Positions 43,516-51,087 of a stretch of DNA of 64,000 bases are shown here, piece after piece. The notes under the pieces were generated by a model, which did not search any database, was not told where the DNA came from, and saw only the letters and a program-made list of their open reading frames with translations. Location: assembly GCA_000824805.1 (NCBI GenBank), contig CCNA01000023.1, positions 116,049-180,048 on the forward strand, written 5' to 3'. Position 1 is the first letter of the stretch; the number at the start of each line of letters is the position of its first letter. Position numbers and translations under genes: made by a program. The stretch comes from Mesorhizobium sp. SOD10 (GTDB taxonomy: Bacteria; Pseudomonadota; Alphaproteobacteria; Rhizobiales; Rhizobiaceae).

Positions 43516-44465
43516 TGCCCGATATCCGCGAGATCGACATCGACGATCTGGCCGGGCTGCAAGGGTCCCGCATCGCCCTCCGGCCGGGCCTCGACGAGAT
43601 AGACCAGCTTCTGCCGGTTCTCGAGCGAGTAGATCACCGGCGGCGTGAATTCCGGATCGGGCGAGACATAGCTGACCCGCGCCTTCAGCCCCGCCCCGCA
43701 ACCGTCGCAATGGACATTGAGCTCGGTGCCAACCTTGACCGACGAAAACGCGCTTTCCGGAACATAGACGCTGAGCTTCACGGCGCCGTCGGGCAGCATG
43801 GAGATCACCGGCGAGGTCGGTCCGGCCGTGTCGCCGGGGTTGCGGATGACGTCGTTGACGCGGCCGGGCGAGGGCGCCGTCAGCACCCGCTTCGACAGCC
43901 GCCACTCGGCCTGCTGCAAGGTCGACTGCGCCTGCTTGACCTGGTTGTCGGCAGCCTTGATGGTCTCGGGCCGCGCCGGCAGGTTGCCGACGGCGAGATT
44001 GGCCTCCGCCTGGCCGACCTGGGCATTGGCGGTCTCCAGCGAGGCGGACGCGGTGTCGTAATCGGCCTGGGTGCCGGTGCCGCGCTTATAGAGGTCGCTC
44101 GCGCGGTCATATTTGCGCTTGGCGTCTGCCGCCTGGGCCTTGGCCATGTCGACCTCGGCCTTGAGCACGGCGATCTCCTCGGGGCGCTTGCCGACCTGCA
44201 GATCGGCAAGCTGCGCCTGGGCCTGAGCAAGGGCGGCCTTAGCCTGCGCCACCTCGATCCTGGCGTCGGCGTCTTCCAGCGTCGCCACCGCCGTGCCGCT
44301 CTCGACGCGGTCGCCGCGCTTGACCGTCACCGTCGCCACCTGGGCCACTTCGATCGGCGCCATCAGCACATATTCGCCTTCGACATAGCCGACGGCCAAA
44401 GGCGCGGCCGGCGCGCAGGCGCCGAAGAGCTGGGCCGCGAGCGGCACCGAACAGAGAAAGCTCAT
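43512..44465 (-). CDS. HlyD-type periplasmic adaptor of the ABC exporter (YbhG-like)
   Basis: A 317-residue membrane fusion protein. The N-terminus has a hydrophobic segment ending in LFGAC, a possible lipobox (Cys17). The lipoyl halves (VTVKRGDRVESGTAVATLED and VLTAPSPGRVNDV) flank a coiled-coil hairpin rich in Ala and Gln (about 70-190). A barrel domain with CDGCGAGLKARVSY follows. It would bridge the inner-membrane exporter towards the outer membrane. It overlaps tetR and the ATPase gene by four bases each. Confidence 0.9.
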   Translation of the reverse strand: MSFLCSVPLAAQLFGACAPAAPLAVGYVEGEYVLMAPIEVAQVATVTVKRGDRVESGTAVATLEDADARIEVAQAKAALAQAQAQLADLQVGKRPEEIAVLKAEVDMAKAQAADAKRKYDRASDLYKRGTGTQADYDTASASLETANAQVGQAEANLAVGNLPARPETIKAADNQVKQAQSTLQQAEWRLSKRVLTAPSPGRVNDVIRNPGDTAGPTSPVISMLPDGAVKLSVYVPESAFSSVKVGTELNVHCDGCGAGLKARVSYVSPDPEFTPPVIYSLENRQKLVYLVEARPEGDAGPLQPGQIVDVDLADIGQ

Positions 44466-45166
44466 GATTTGCCCTTCTTGCCGGCGGCCGCGGCGCGCGC
44501 GGCCAGCATTGCCTCGAGATTGCCGGTCGCGACCGCCACCACCTTTGCCGCCTCCTTGTCGCCGATTTCGCGCCAGCCCATGCGGCGCATGACGGCCTCG
44601 CGGCCGATGCGGAAATAGATGACCTGGCCGATCACGGTGAAGACCGTGAGCTTGGTTGCCTCACTCTCGGCCGGCTCGCCGGTCGCCTGCTCCCAGATCT
44701 GGCACAGCCGCCGGTGCGTCGGCTCGAACACGCCGGCATAGATGCGGTCGAGCGCAGCGGTCGGATGCGAGAGCTCGCGAAGTACGAATTGTACGATCTC
44801 GCCGGCCTGCGGACTGGCCACGACGAAACCCACCATCCGCTCCAGGGCTGCAAAGAGCTGTGCTCTCGCGGCGTCCGGGCTTGCCGGGGCGGCCGCCTGG
44901 GTTGCGCCCAGCGCCTGGCCGGCGATGCCCTGGATGGTTTCGACGATAAAGTCGGCGGCGGCGGCGCGCAGGCCCTCCTTGCCGCCAAAATGATAGGCGA
45001 TCGAGCCGATATTGGCCTTGGCCTCGGCCGCGATCTCGCGCGTCGACGTGCCGTCGAAACCTTGCCGGCCGAACAGCTTGAGCGCCGCATGCACCAGCGC
45101 CGCGCGCGTTTGATCGGCGGTGGTGGCCTCGCGCTGCTGCCTTGTTACGCTTGGTTGCTTGCTCAT
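44462..45166 (-). CDS. TetR-family repressor, CecR-like
   Basis: A 234-residue TetR regulator. The HTH (about 20-66) contains TSTREIAAEAKANIGSIAYHFGGKEGLRAAA, close to E. coli CecR (YbiH), and the rest is a DUF1956-like ligand domain. It heads a four-gene operon with an adaptor, ATPase and permease, as cecR-ybhGFSR does in E. coli, where it controls sensitivity to cephalosporins and chloramphenicol. A perfect 22-bp palindrome covers its promoter. The predicted transcription start coincides with ATG 45166, so the mRNA may be leaderless. Confidence 0.92.
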   Translation of the reverse strand: MSKQPSVTRQQREATTADQTRAALVHAALKLFGRQGFDGTSTREIAAEAKANIGSIAYHFGGKEGLRAAAADFIVETIQGIAGQALGATQAAAPASPDAARAQLFAALERMVGFVVASPQAGEIVQFVLRELSHPTAALDRIYAGVFEPTHRRLCQIWEQATGEPAESEATKLTVFTVIGQVIYFRIGREAVMRRMGWREIGDKEAAKVVAVATGNLEAMLAARAAAAGKKGKS

Positions 45167-45172
45167 GCCCGA

Positions 45173-45201
45173 TCTTTAATCAATCGATTGATTAAAGTCA
45201 A
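45173..45201 (-). promoter_or_regulatory. Promoter and operator of the cecR-like operon
   Basis: On the minus strand TTGACT (45201-45196) and TAAAGA (45178-45173) are 17 bp apart. The perfect palindrome at 45175-45196 (half-site TTTAATCAATC) fills the spacer and touches both elements, so a bound repressor would exclude polymerase. The start would be at about 45166, the first base of the ATG. Confidence 0.75.
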
Positions 45202-45255
45202 ATGGCCTTCAAGTCGGCTTGCCTTCTCGACCCCCACAGGCTTTAGTGCGCGGCC

Positions 45256-45729
45256 ATGGGCAAGGAAGTCGAGCGTAAGTTCCTGGTCTCCAGTCCCGCC
45301 TGGCGCGACGAGGTCGAGGCGGAGGTCCGCATTCGCCAGTTCTATGTCGCCGCCCAGCCCGGCCGTACGGTGCGTGTGCGCATCAGCGACGGGCGCTCCG
45401 CCAAGCTGACGCTGAAGTTTGGCGACAGGGCGCGAGAGCGCGACGAGTTCGAATATTCCATCCCGCTTGCCGAGGCCGAGGAATTGATGGCCTTTGCCGT
45501 CGGACGTGTCATCGAGAAGACACGCCACCATGTTAGACACCGCGGCTATCTTTATGAAGTCGATGTATTCGGCGGAAAGCTCGCGGGGTTGGTGATCGCT
45601 GAGCTGGAGACGCCGGAGGACGTATCTGACGAAATGCTGCCCGACTGGCTGGGTCGCGAGGTCACCGGCGAGTCGAGGTTCTACAACGCGTCGCTGGCCC
45701 TTGGGGGGATTCCGGAGATCGCCGCATGA
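45256..45729 (+). CDS. CYTH-domain protein (inorganic triphosphatase-like)
   Basis: A 157-residue protein of the CYTH/triphosphate tunnel superfamily. The ExExK motif is EVERK at residues 4-8, followed by basic strands (RQFYVAAQPGRTVRVRIS, KLTLKF) and acidic ones (LYEVDVFGG, VIAELET) lining the tunnel. Likely substrates are inorganic triphosphate or polyphosphate with divalent metal. It overlaps the CHAD gene by four bases. In E. coli YgiF these domains are fused; here they are separate but coupled. Confidence 0.93.
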   Translation: MGKEVERKFLVSSPAWRDEVEAEVRIRQFYVAAQPGRTVRVRISDGRSAKLTLKFGDRARERDEFEYSIPLAEAEELMAFAVGRVIEKTRHHVRHRGYLYEVDVFGGKLAGLVIAELETPEDVSDEMLPDWLGREVTGESRFYNASLALGGIPEIAA

Positions 45730-46658
45730 GCTTCCGCATCGATCCGCGCTTGCCGCTGACCGGCGAGGTCAGGCGCATATTGGCCGACGAGATCGGCAAG
45801 GCAATCGGCCATCTCGAGATGGCCCACGAGAAGCCGGAGCAGGGGCTGCATAAATGCCGCAAGCGGCTGAAAAGCGTGCGCGCCTTGCTGCGCCTGGTTC
45901 GTTCCGGAGACGAACCGTTCTGCCAGACCGAGAACGAATGCTATAAGCAGGTCTCGGCGCTGCTGGCCGGCCCGCGCGAGGCGACTGCTTTGATCGAGAC
46001 CATGGATCGCCTTGCCGATGCGTTTCCGGAACTATCCGCAGGCGGCGGTCTCGAGGCCGTGCGCGAACGGCTGGTGCTGCGTCAGCATGAGCTTCATGCC
46101 GGTCCTGGCCTCGACGCCGCCATCAATGCGGCGATAGCCGCGTGCCGGGAAGGACTGGAGCGCATTGACAGGCTCGCTCTGCCCGATCAGCCGGAGCAGG
46201 CCGCCGATATATTGGCCGACGGGGCGCGCGCCACCTTGCGGCGGGCGAAGAAAGCGCTCGACAAGGCGCAATCGCGCGGCGAGGACGAGGACTTTCACGA
46301 CCTGCGCAAGGCGGCCAAGACGCATTCTATGCATCTGTCGCTGCTCGGCCGTTTGTGGCCGACGCCGATCAAGGCGCGCCGCAAGGCGGTCGACAGGCTC
46401 GGCGAACAGCTCGGCGAATTGCACGACGTCTTCGTCATGCGCGCCCTGCTCGATGCCGAAGGCGAGCCGCTCGGCCCCGCCGACGAGACCGGGCTTCTGC
46501 GCAAGCTGTTGAAGCGCTCCGAAAAGAGCCTGACCAAGGCCTGCCTCGCCGATGCCGCCGAGCTGTTCGGCGATAGCCCGAAACGTTCGGCCAAAAGACT
46601 CGCCCGCAAGGCGCGCGGCGATCTCGCCGGACAGCAGGAAGAAGCGAACGCGGCGTGA
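45726..46658 (+). CDS. CHAD-domain protein
   Basis: A 310-residue all-helical protein with conserved histidines, arginines and lysines (HKCRKRLKSVRALLRLVR in the first half, DFHDLRKAAKTHSMHLSLL in the second), the two-repeat layout of CHAD domains that bind polyphosphate. It starts inside the CYTH stop codon (ATGA), so the two probably act together on polyphosphate. It ends just before a palindromic repeat. Confidence 0.93.
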   Translation: MSFRIDPRLPLTGEVRRILADEIGKAIGHLEMAHEKPEQGLHKCRKRLKSVRALLRLVRSGDEPFCQTENECYKQVSALLAGPREATALIETMDRLADAFPELSAGGGLEAVRERLVLRQHELHAGPGLDAAINAAIAACREGLERIDRLALPDQPEQAADILADGARATLRRAKKALDKAQSRGEDEDFHDLRKAAKTHSMHLSLLGRLWPTPIKARRKAVDRLGEQLGELHDVFVMRALLDAEGEPLGPADETGLLRKLLKRSEKSLTKACLADAAELFGDSPKRSAKRLARKARGDLAGQQEEANAA

Positions 46659-46666
46659 CGCTTTTT

Positions 46667-46752
46667 CCTTCTCCCCTTGTGGGGAGAAGGTGTCGCCGCT
46701 ACGCCGGCAACACTCGCTTCTCCTTCGCCGCCCCCGCATCCCTCGGATGAGG
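46667..46752. repeat. Palindromic element with CCTTCTCCCC stem and trailing TCGGATGAGG
   Basis: CCTTCTCCCC (46667-46676) and GGGGAGAAGG (46681-46690) form a perfect 10-bp stem with a TTGT loop. The sequence continues to TCGGATGAGG at 46743-46752, the usual tail of this rhizobial family. A related tail occurs at 63954-63963. The tail overlaps the 3' end of the XRE gene. Confidence 0.75.
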
Positions 46753-47487
46753 ACCGATCGGCATTATCGCGGGAAACGGCGTCGCGCCGAAGGCGAAGGT
46801 CCATTTGTAGCCGGTGAGCTGGTCCTCGGGCGTGGTGTGCTGGTCATGATGGGCAAGCAGCCTGGCGCGTTCGGCGAGCTCGTCGGCCTCGCGCCGCAGC
46901 ATCTCGGCCGTTTCCGGCCGCATCCGCCGGGAAAAGCTGATGAAGGTCGCGGCCTGTTCCATATGGCCGATCGCCCAGCCGATGAAGTTCTTGTTGGTCA
47001 TCTCGAAATGCGGCTTCAGCGGTCCCTCGAAATCCCACTGGATCGGCGTGTCGACCAGCAGCCTTGCCGATAGGCCGCGCCCTAGCGCCACCAGACCGAG
47101 TTCCTCCAGGTCGCGCAGATAAAGGAACATCGAGGCTTCGCTCAAGCCTTGCGAACGCATGATGCCTTCGGCCGTGAATTTCTCCGACAGCATGATGAAG
47201 ACGAAGAGCAGCGCCGGCCGCGCCGCCAGTCTGCGCTCTATCTCGGGCGCGACGCGGTTGGCGGGGCCTGGCCCGCGGTTCATCGCGCCGAGCACGTTCT
47301 CCAGCTCGACATCGGCCGCGGCGCAGATTTCCATAAGCCGGTCGAGCTTGCAGTTCCTCTCATGGAAAATGCGCTTCACCGTCGGCTCGGAAATGCCCAT
47401 GCGTTCCGCAAGCGTCCGATAGGTCAGGCCCTTGGCCTTCAGCGTCCGTTTGAGCGCCTCGAAGATCGGGCCGTTCATGGAATGCAC
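46699..47487 (-). CDS. XRE-family HTH transcriptional regulator
   Basis: A 262-residue regulator. An N-terminal Cro/C1-type HTH covers about 8-66 (YRTLAERMGISEPTVKRIFHERNCKLDRLMEIC), followed by a helical domain of about 190 residues with no recognised ligand site. ATG 47487 or ATG 47478 may be the start. Its last roughly 18 codons lie in the tail of a palindromic repeat, so the native C-terminus was probably replaced. It is divergent from a secreted beta-propeller gene. Confidence 0.85.
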   Translation of the reverse strand: MHSMNGPIFEALKRTLKAKGLTYRTLAERMGISEPTVKRIFHERNCKLDRLMEICAAADVELENVLGAMNRGPGPANRVAPEIERRLAARPALLFVFIMLSEKFTAEGIMRSQGLSEASMFLYLRDLEELGLVALGRGLSARLLVDTPIQWDFEGPLKPHFEMTNKNFIGWAIGHMEQAATFISFSRRMRPETAEMLRREADELAERARLLAHHDQHTTPEDQLTGYKWTFAFGATPFPAIMPIGPHPRDAGAAKEKRVLPA

Positions 47488-47591
47488 CTCGTTCGCGCGA
47501 ATTCGTATCGAATTGCGATACTAGCTCTGTTCCGGCTTCCCGGAAAGTATCGGAAATCCTAGCTCTTCGGCGTCATCCCAGGAGAGTACCC

Positions 47592-48449
47592 ATGAAACAT
47601 CTCGCCGCCTTGATCGCCTTCGTCGCAATTGCCGCCGTCGTGTCCGCTGCGCAGGCCGGCGAACTCTGGCGCGCCACCGGCTTCGAGCAGCCGGAGTCGG
47701 CGCTTGTCGATGCCACCCACAACCGCATCGTCGTATCCAACATCGTCGGCAATCCCGGCGCGGCGGACGGCAATGGCTACCTGTCGCTTCTGTCGATGGA
47801 CGGCAAGGTCATCATCCGCCACTGGGTGGACGGCATGGACGCGCCCAAGGGCATGGCGATTTCGGGCGGCAAGCTCTACGCCGCCGACATCACCAGGGTG
47901 CGCGTCGTCGATCTCGCCAGCGGCAGGCTGGTCGAAACCATCGATGTGCGCGGCGCCGTATTCCTCAACGACATGACGCAGGACAGCGCCGGCAAGGTCT
48001 ATGTCAGCGACATGCTGGCCGACGCGATCTACCGCATCGAGGGCGACAGGCCGGAACTGTTCGTCAAGGATGCGCTGCTCGCCTCGCCTAACGGCGTGTT
48101 CGCCGATGGCGGTAGGCTGATCGTCGCCTCCTGGGGCAAGGGCATCAACAAGGCCGATTTCAGCACCGCCGAGCCCGGCGGCCTGCTGTCGGTCGACCTC
48201 GCCACCAGGAAGGTCTCGCCGCTGCCGGGCGCCCAACAATTCGCCGATCTCGACGGCGTCGTCGCCGTCGGCGGCACCATCTACGCCACAGCCTACATGA
48301 CCGGCACGCTCTACAGCTACAAGGCCGACAGCGTCCCGGAAGCAGTGGCGCAGTTCAAGCCAGGCAGCGCCGACATCGGCACGGACGGCAAGCACATCTT
48401 CGTGCCGCTGATGGGCGAAGGGGAGATCGTGGCGATTAAGATCGACTGA
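47592..48449 (+). CDS. Secreted beta-propeller protein (SMP-30/gluconolactonase-like)
   Basis: A 285-residue protein with a Sec signal peptide (about 1-22). Regular propeller blades include MAISGGKLYAADITRVRVVDLASG, DMTQDSAGKVYVSDMLADAIYRIEG and LIVASWGKGINKADF. The fold resembles SMP-30/strictosidine synthase-like or NHL-type propellers, which often bind calcium and hydrolyse lactones. The catalytic residues cannot be assigned safely, so a binding role is also possible. GGAGAG precedes ATG 47592. Confidence 0.82.
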   Translation: MKHLAALIAFVAIAAVVSAAQAGELWRATGFEQPESALVDATHNRIVVSNIVGNPGAADGNGYLSLLSMDGKVIIRHWVDGMDAPKGMAISGGKLYAADITRVRVVDLASGRLVETIDVRGAVFLNDMTQDSAGKVYVSDMLADAIYRIEGDRPELFVKDALLASPNGVFADGGRLIVASWGKGINKADFSTAEPGGLLSVDLATRKVSPLPGAQQFADLDGVVAVGGTIYATAYMTGTLYSYKADSVPEAVAQFKPGSADIGTDGKHIFVPLMGEGEIVAIKID

Positions 48450-48550
48450 GAGCATCGTGAACGGCGCCGGTCGGGATTGGACCGGCATATCGGCGGCACT
48501 GCCATCTGGTCCTGCCGCTCACTCCGGATTATCCGGCTCCGATCCGTCAC

Positions 48551-49476
48551 ATGGGCGAAGCCGTGAAGACATCCAGCCTCAACGGCGCCGTTTCGCCGAC
48601 GATCCCTGTGCTCATATGCGCGCTCGCTATTTTGCTGCTGTCCGGCATGGATGCGGCCATGAAGTCCCTGGCCATCGCGATCGGCGTCTATAACACGCTG
48701 CTGTGGCGCAGCGTGGTTGCCACAGTGGTCGCGGGCGCGGCCTGGTCGGCCGGCTCGCGTTCGAAGCCGGCCCTTCCGGTGCTGGGCCTGCATGCGCTGC
48801 GCGCCGCGATTGTCGGCGTCGTCCTGGTCTCGTTCTTCTGGGGCTTGGCCAGGCTGCCGCTCGCCGAGGCGATCGGGCTCAGCTTCGTCGCGCCGCTGTT
48901 TGCGCTTTTCCTTGCAGCGTTGTTGCTGGGCGAACGCATAAGGCGGCAGGCGGTCTGGGCGTCGCTGGCCGGCATGCCGGCGTCGCGATCATATTGGCCG
49001 GCAAGTTCGGCGCAGCAGGCTATTCGCAAGACGCCTTGCTCGGCACGGCCGCGGTGCTCGTATCGACGGTGTTTTATGCCTACAATCTGATCCTCTCCCG
49101 GCAACAGGCGCTGCTGGCTAAGCCGGTCGAGATCATGCTGTTCCAGAACCTCTTCGTCGCAATCATGCTCGGTCTCGCCGCGCCATGGCTCGCGGTTGCG
49201 CTGCCGAGCGAACTCTGGCTTCCCTTGGCCGGGGTGGCGCTGCTGTCGCTCGCCGGACAATTCCTGATGAGCTGGTCCTATGCCCGCGCCGAAGCGCAAT
49301 ATCTGATCCCGACCGAATACTCGGCCTTCATCTGGGCGATCGCGCTTGGCTGGTTCTTCTTCGGCGAGAAGGTGGCCTGGACCACGCTGGCGGGCGCATG
49401 CCTCATCGTCGCCGGCTGCCTGATCGCCGCGCGCGCCAATCCAAAGCTTGCCGAGCCGATCGAAGCGGCGGTGTGA
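48551..49476 (+). pseudogene. Frameshifted EamA/DMT-family transporter
   Basis: Two adjoining frames together encode a normal 10-helix EamA protein of about 308 residues. The first (from ATG 48551) runs to about 48975 and includes the first half up to AVWASLAG; the second continues as AGVAIILAGKFG to the end at 49476. Loss of one base after position 48975 (GGC AT-GCC) explains the break and would restore an Ile codon. The rest shows no decay, so this is either a recent mutation or a sequencing error. Intact relatives export small metabolites such as amino acids. Confidence 0.85.
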
Positions 49477-49545
49477 GAGAGCACGGCATCGGCCGGCAAA
49501 TCCGGTCGCGGCGGTGCCGGTTCTGTTCCCTATCCCAGGGGCGGC

Positions 49546-49780
49546 TCAGCCTTGCGGATTCTGCGCCGCGGCGGTCTTGAGGCGCACGCCATTGCCGCCG
49601 CGCCCGCTGGCCTGGTTCTCGCCGATCAGCTCCACGCCCGCCTCGTCGAGCGTGGATGACCTTCATCAGCGTGTCGACCACGGCCCCGGCGACGCCGTCG
49701 CCCGCTTCCATGCGCTGGATCGTCGGCAGCGAGACGCCAGCGCGCTCGGCGAGCGTCTTCTGGTCGATGCCGGCAGCCAT
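49546..49780 (-). pseudogene. Remnant of a small XRE-type regulator
   Basis: From 49780 the frame reads GIDQKTLAERAGVSLPTIQRMEAGDG, a clear Cro/C1 helix-turn-helix. Near 49651 the frame breaks and a second frame continues LDEAGVELIGENQASGRGGNGVRLK to a stop at 49546-49548, the normal end of this family. About 12-15 N-terminal residues usual in the family are missing, because the PAP2 stop lies only 3 bp upstream. So the gene is both truncated and frameshifted. Confidence 0.75.
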
Positions 49781-49783
49781 CGA

Positions 49784-50485
49784 TCAGTCGCTGTTGGCCA
49801 CGACTTTGCGCCGCTGCAGCAGGCGCGCCGCAAGCCAGCACAGCATGGCCCAGGCGAAGCCCGCGCACCAGCCGGCAAGCACATCGGACGGCCAGTGCAC
49901 GCCGAGATAGACGCGGCTCGTGCCGACCAGCACGGTGGTGAGCACCGCAAGCCCGAGCACGAAGACCTTCGTCCTGCGGTCCGGCAGGAATCGGGCCGCC
50001 AGCGAGCCGAGGGTCAGATAGGTCACGGCCGACAGCATCGCGTGGCCGCTCGGAAAGGACAGCGACGTCTCGTTGACGAGATGCGAGACGAGATCAGGCC
50101 GCGGCCGGTCGATCTCGAATTTGAGCAGGCTGGAGAGCACTTGCCCGCCCGCCACCGCCGCGAGCATGAACAGCGCTGTCGAGGGTCTGCGGATCAACAG
50201 CAGATAAACGATGGTCGCGGTCGTGATCAGCACCAGCACAACAGTGCTGCCGAGCGCGGTGACGTCGCGCACCGCGCCTTCCAGCCAAAGCGGGCCGATC
50301 GGGCTGTCCGGCTGCCCGGCATGACGGAAAGCGAGCAGGATTTCCGTGTCGAAGGCGTGCGGGGTCGTGGCGCGCGCTATTTCCACGAGCTCCACCAGCC
50401 CCCACAGTCCGCCGGCGATCACCAGCCCGGCAAGCAGCACGGGGAATTCCAACCTGTTGAGGAGCGCGTTGGCGATCGGTTTCAT
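49784..50485 (-). CDS. PAP2-family membrane phosphatase
   Basis: A 233-residue, roughly six-helix phosphatase. The three active-site motifs are KFEIDRPRPD, FPSGHAM and SRVYLGVHWPSD. Such enzymes dephosphorylate undecaprenyl pyrophosphate, phosphatidic acid or lipid A-related substrates on the periplasmic face. It is preceded by an SMR-like small membrane protein gene 18 bp upstream. That pairing suggests a role in envelope lipid-carrier handling. Confidence 0.92.
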   Translation of the reverse strand: MKPIANALLNRLEFPVLLAGLVIAGGLWGLVELVEIARATTPHAFDTEILLAFRHAGQPDSPIGPLWLEGAVRDVTALGSTVVLVLITTATIVYLLLIRRPSTALFMLAAVAGGQVLSSLLKFEIDRPRPDLVSHLVNETSLSFPSGHAMLSAVTYLTLGSLAARFLPDRRTKVFVLGLAVLTTVLVGTSRVYLGVHWPSDVLAGWCAGFAWAMLCWLAARLLQRRKVVANSD

Positions 50486-50503
50486 GCCAGCCTTTTGATC
50501 CCG

Positions 50504-50842
50504 CTACAGCCGCTGCATATAGGGCCCGAGCGTGATCAGCGCGACGGCGGCGATCGCCAGCACTATGCCGGTCGCTTGCAAGGCGTTGAGCCGTTCGCCG
50601 AAAAAGGCGAGCGCCACGACATTGACCGCGACGAGCTGGATCACCGCCGACAGGCTGAATGACACCGACATGCCGAATTCGCGCACCAGCCTCAGCATGA
50701 TCAGATTGCCGGCCGTATAGAACGCCAGCGTCAAAAGCAGCTTGGCGAGGCTCGGCGCCAGCCCCCATTGCTTGGCCGCCATCGCCGCCAGCACGAACAT
50801 CAGGGTCGAAATGCAGAGCTGCGACAGTCCCCAGAAACTCAC
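50504..50842 (-). CDS. Small EamA/SMR-like four-helix membrane protein
   Basis: A 112-residue protein with four membrane helices and a conserved-looking FFGERLNALQATGIVLAIAAVALI at the end, the size and layout of ArnE/ArnF or EmrE-type half-transporters. I chose GTG 50842 because GGGAG lies about 7 nt upstream and the first helix starts right after; the frame is open to 50989. It probably acts as a dimer. With PAP2 just downstream, flipping of a lipid-linked sugar or polyprenyl phosphate is plausible, but drug efflux cannot be excluded. Confidence 0.75.
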   Translation of the reverse strand: MSFWGLSQLCISTLMFVLAAMAAKQWGLAPSLAKLLLTLAFYTAGNLIMLRLVREFGMSVSFSLSAVIQLVAVNVVALAFFGERLNALQATGIVLAIAAVALITLGPYMQRL

Positions 50843-51007
50843 CGCCGTCTCCCTTTTTTCAAGCGCCGCCGCCGAGCCGGCCGCAGCCCTTGTTTCCGAA
50901 GCAGGCGAGGCCGTCAAGCCGATCGCCGTCGACCGCCGGCGTTTCGGGGGCCAAGCCAGCCAGCCGCTGCTCAGCCGGCAAATAGCCATTGCGATTCAAT
51001 CACGGTA

Positions 51008-51025
51008 GTGTCACGAAAATGTGAT
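51008..51025 (+). promoter_or_regulatory. Pho box upstream of phoX
   Basis: TGTCA (51009-51013) and TGTGA (51020-51024) are direct repeats spaced 11 bp, with AT-rich CGAAAA between them, the layout of a PhoB binding site. It lies 63 bp before phoX, so phosphate-starvation induction is expected. Confidence 0.65.
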
Positions 51026-51087
51026 CGGCGCGCTTTAGGGGTCGAAAGGTCGAAATCCCAGCCACCTCAAGAAGCCAGAGGAACACC

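Noticed and set aside
41462..43573. Reading the ABC permease as a 703-residue fusion
   Set aside because: The extra N-terminal part is an out-of-frame reading of the ATPase gene; the true permease starts at 42598 with an ATGA overlap.
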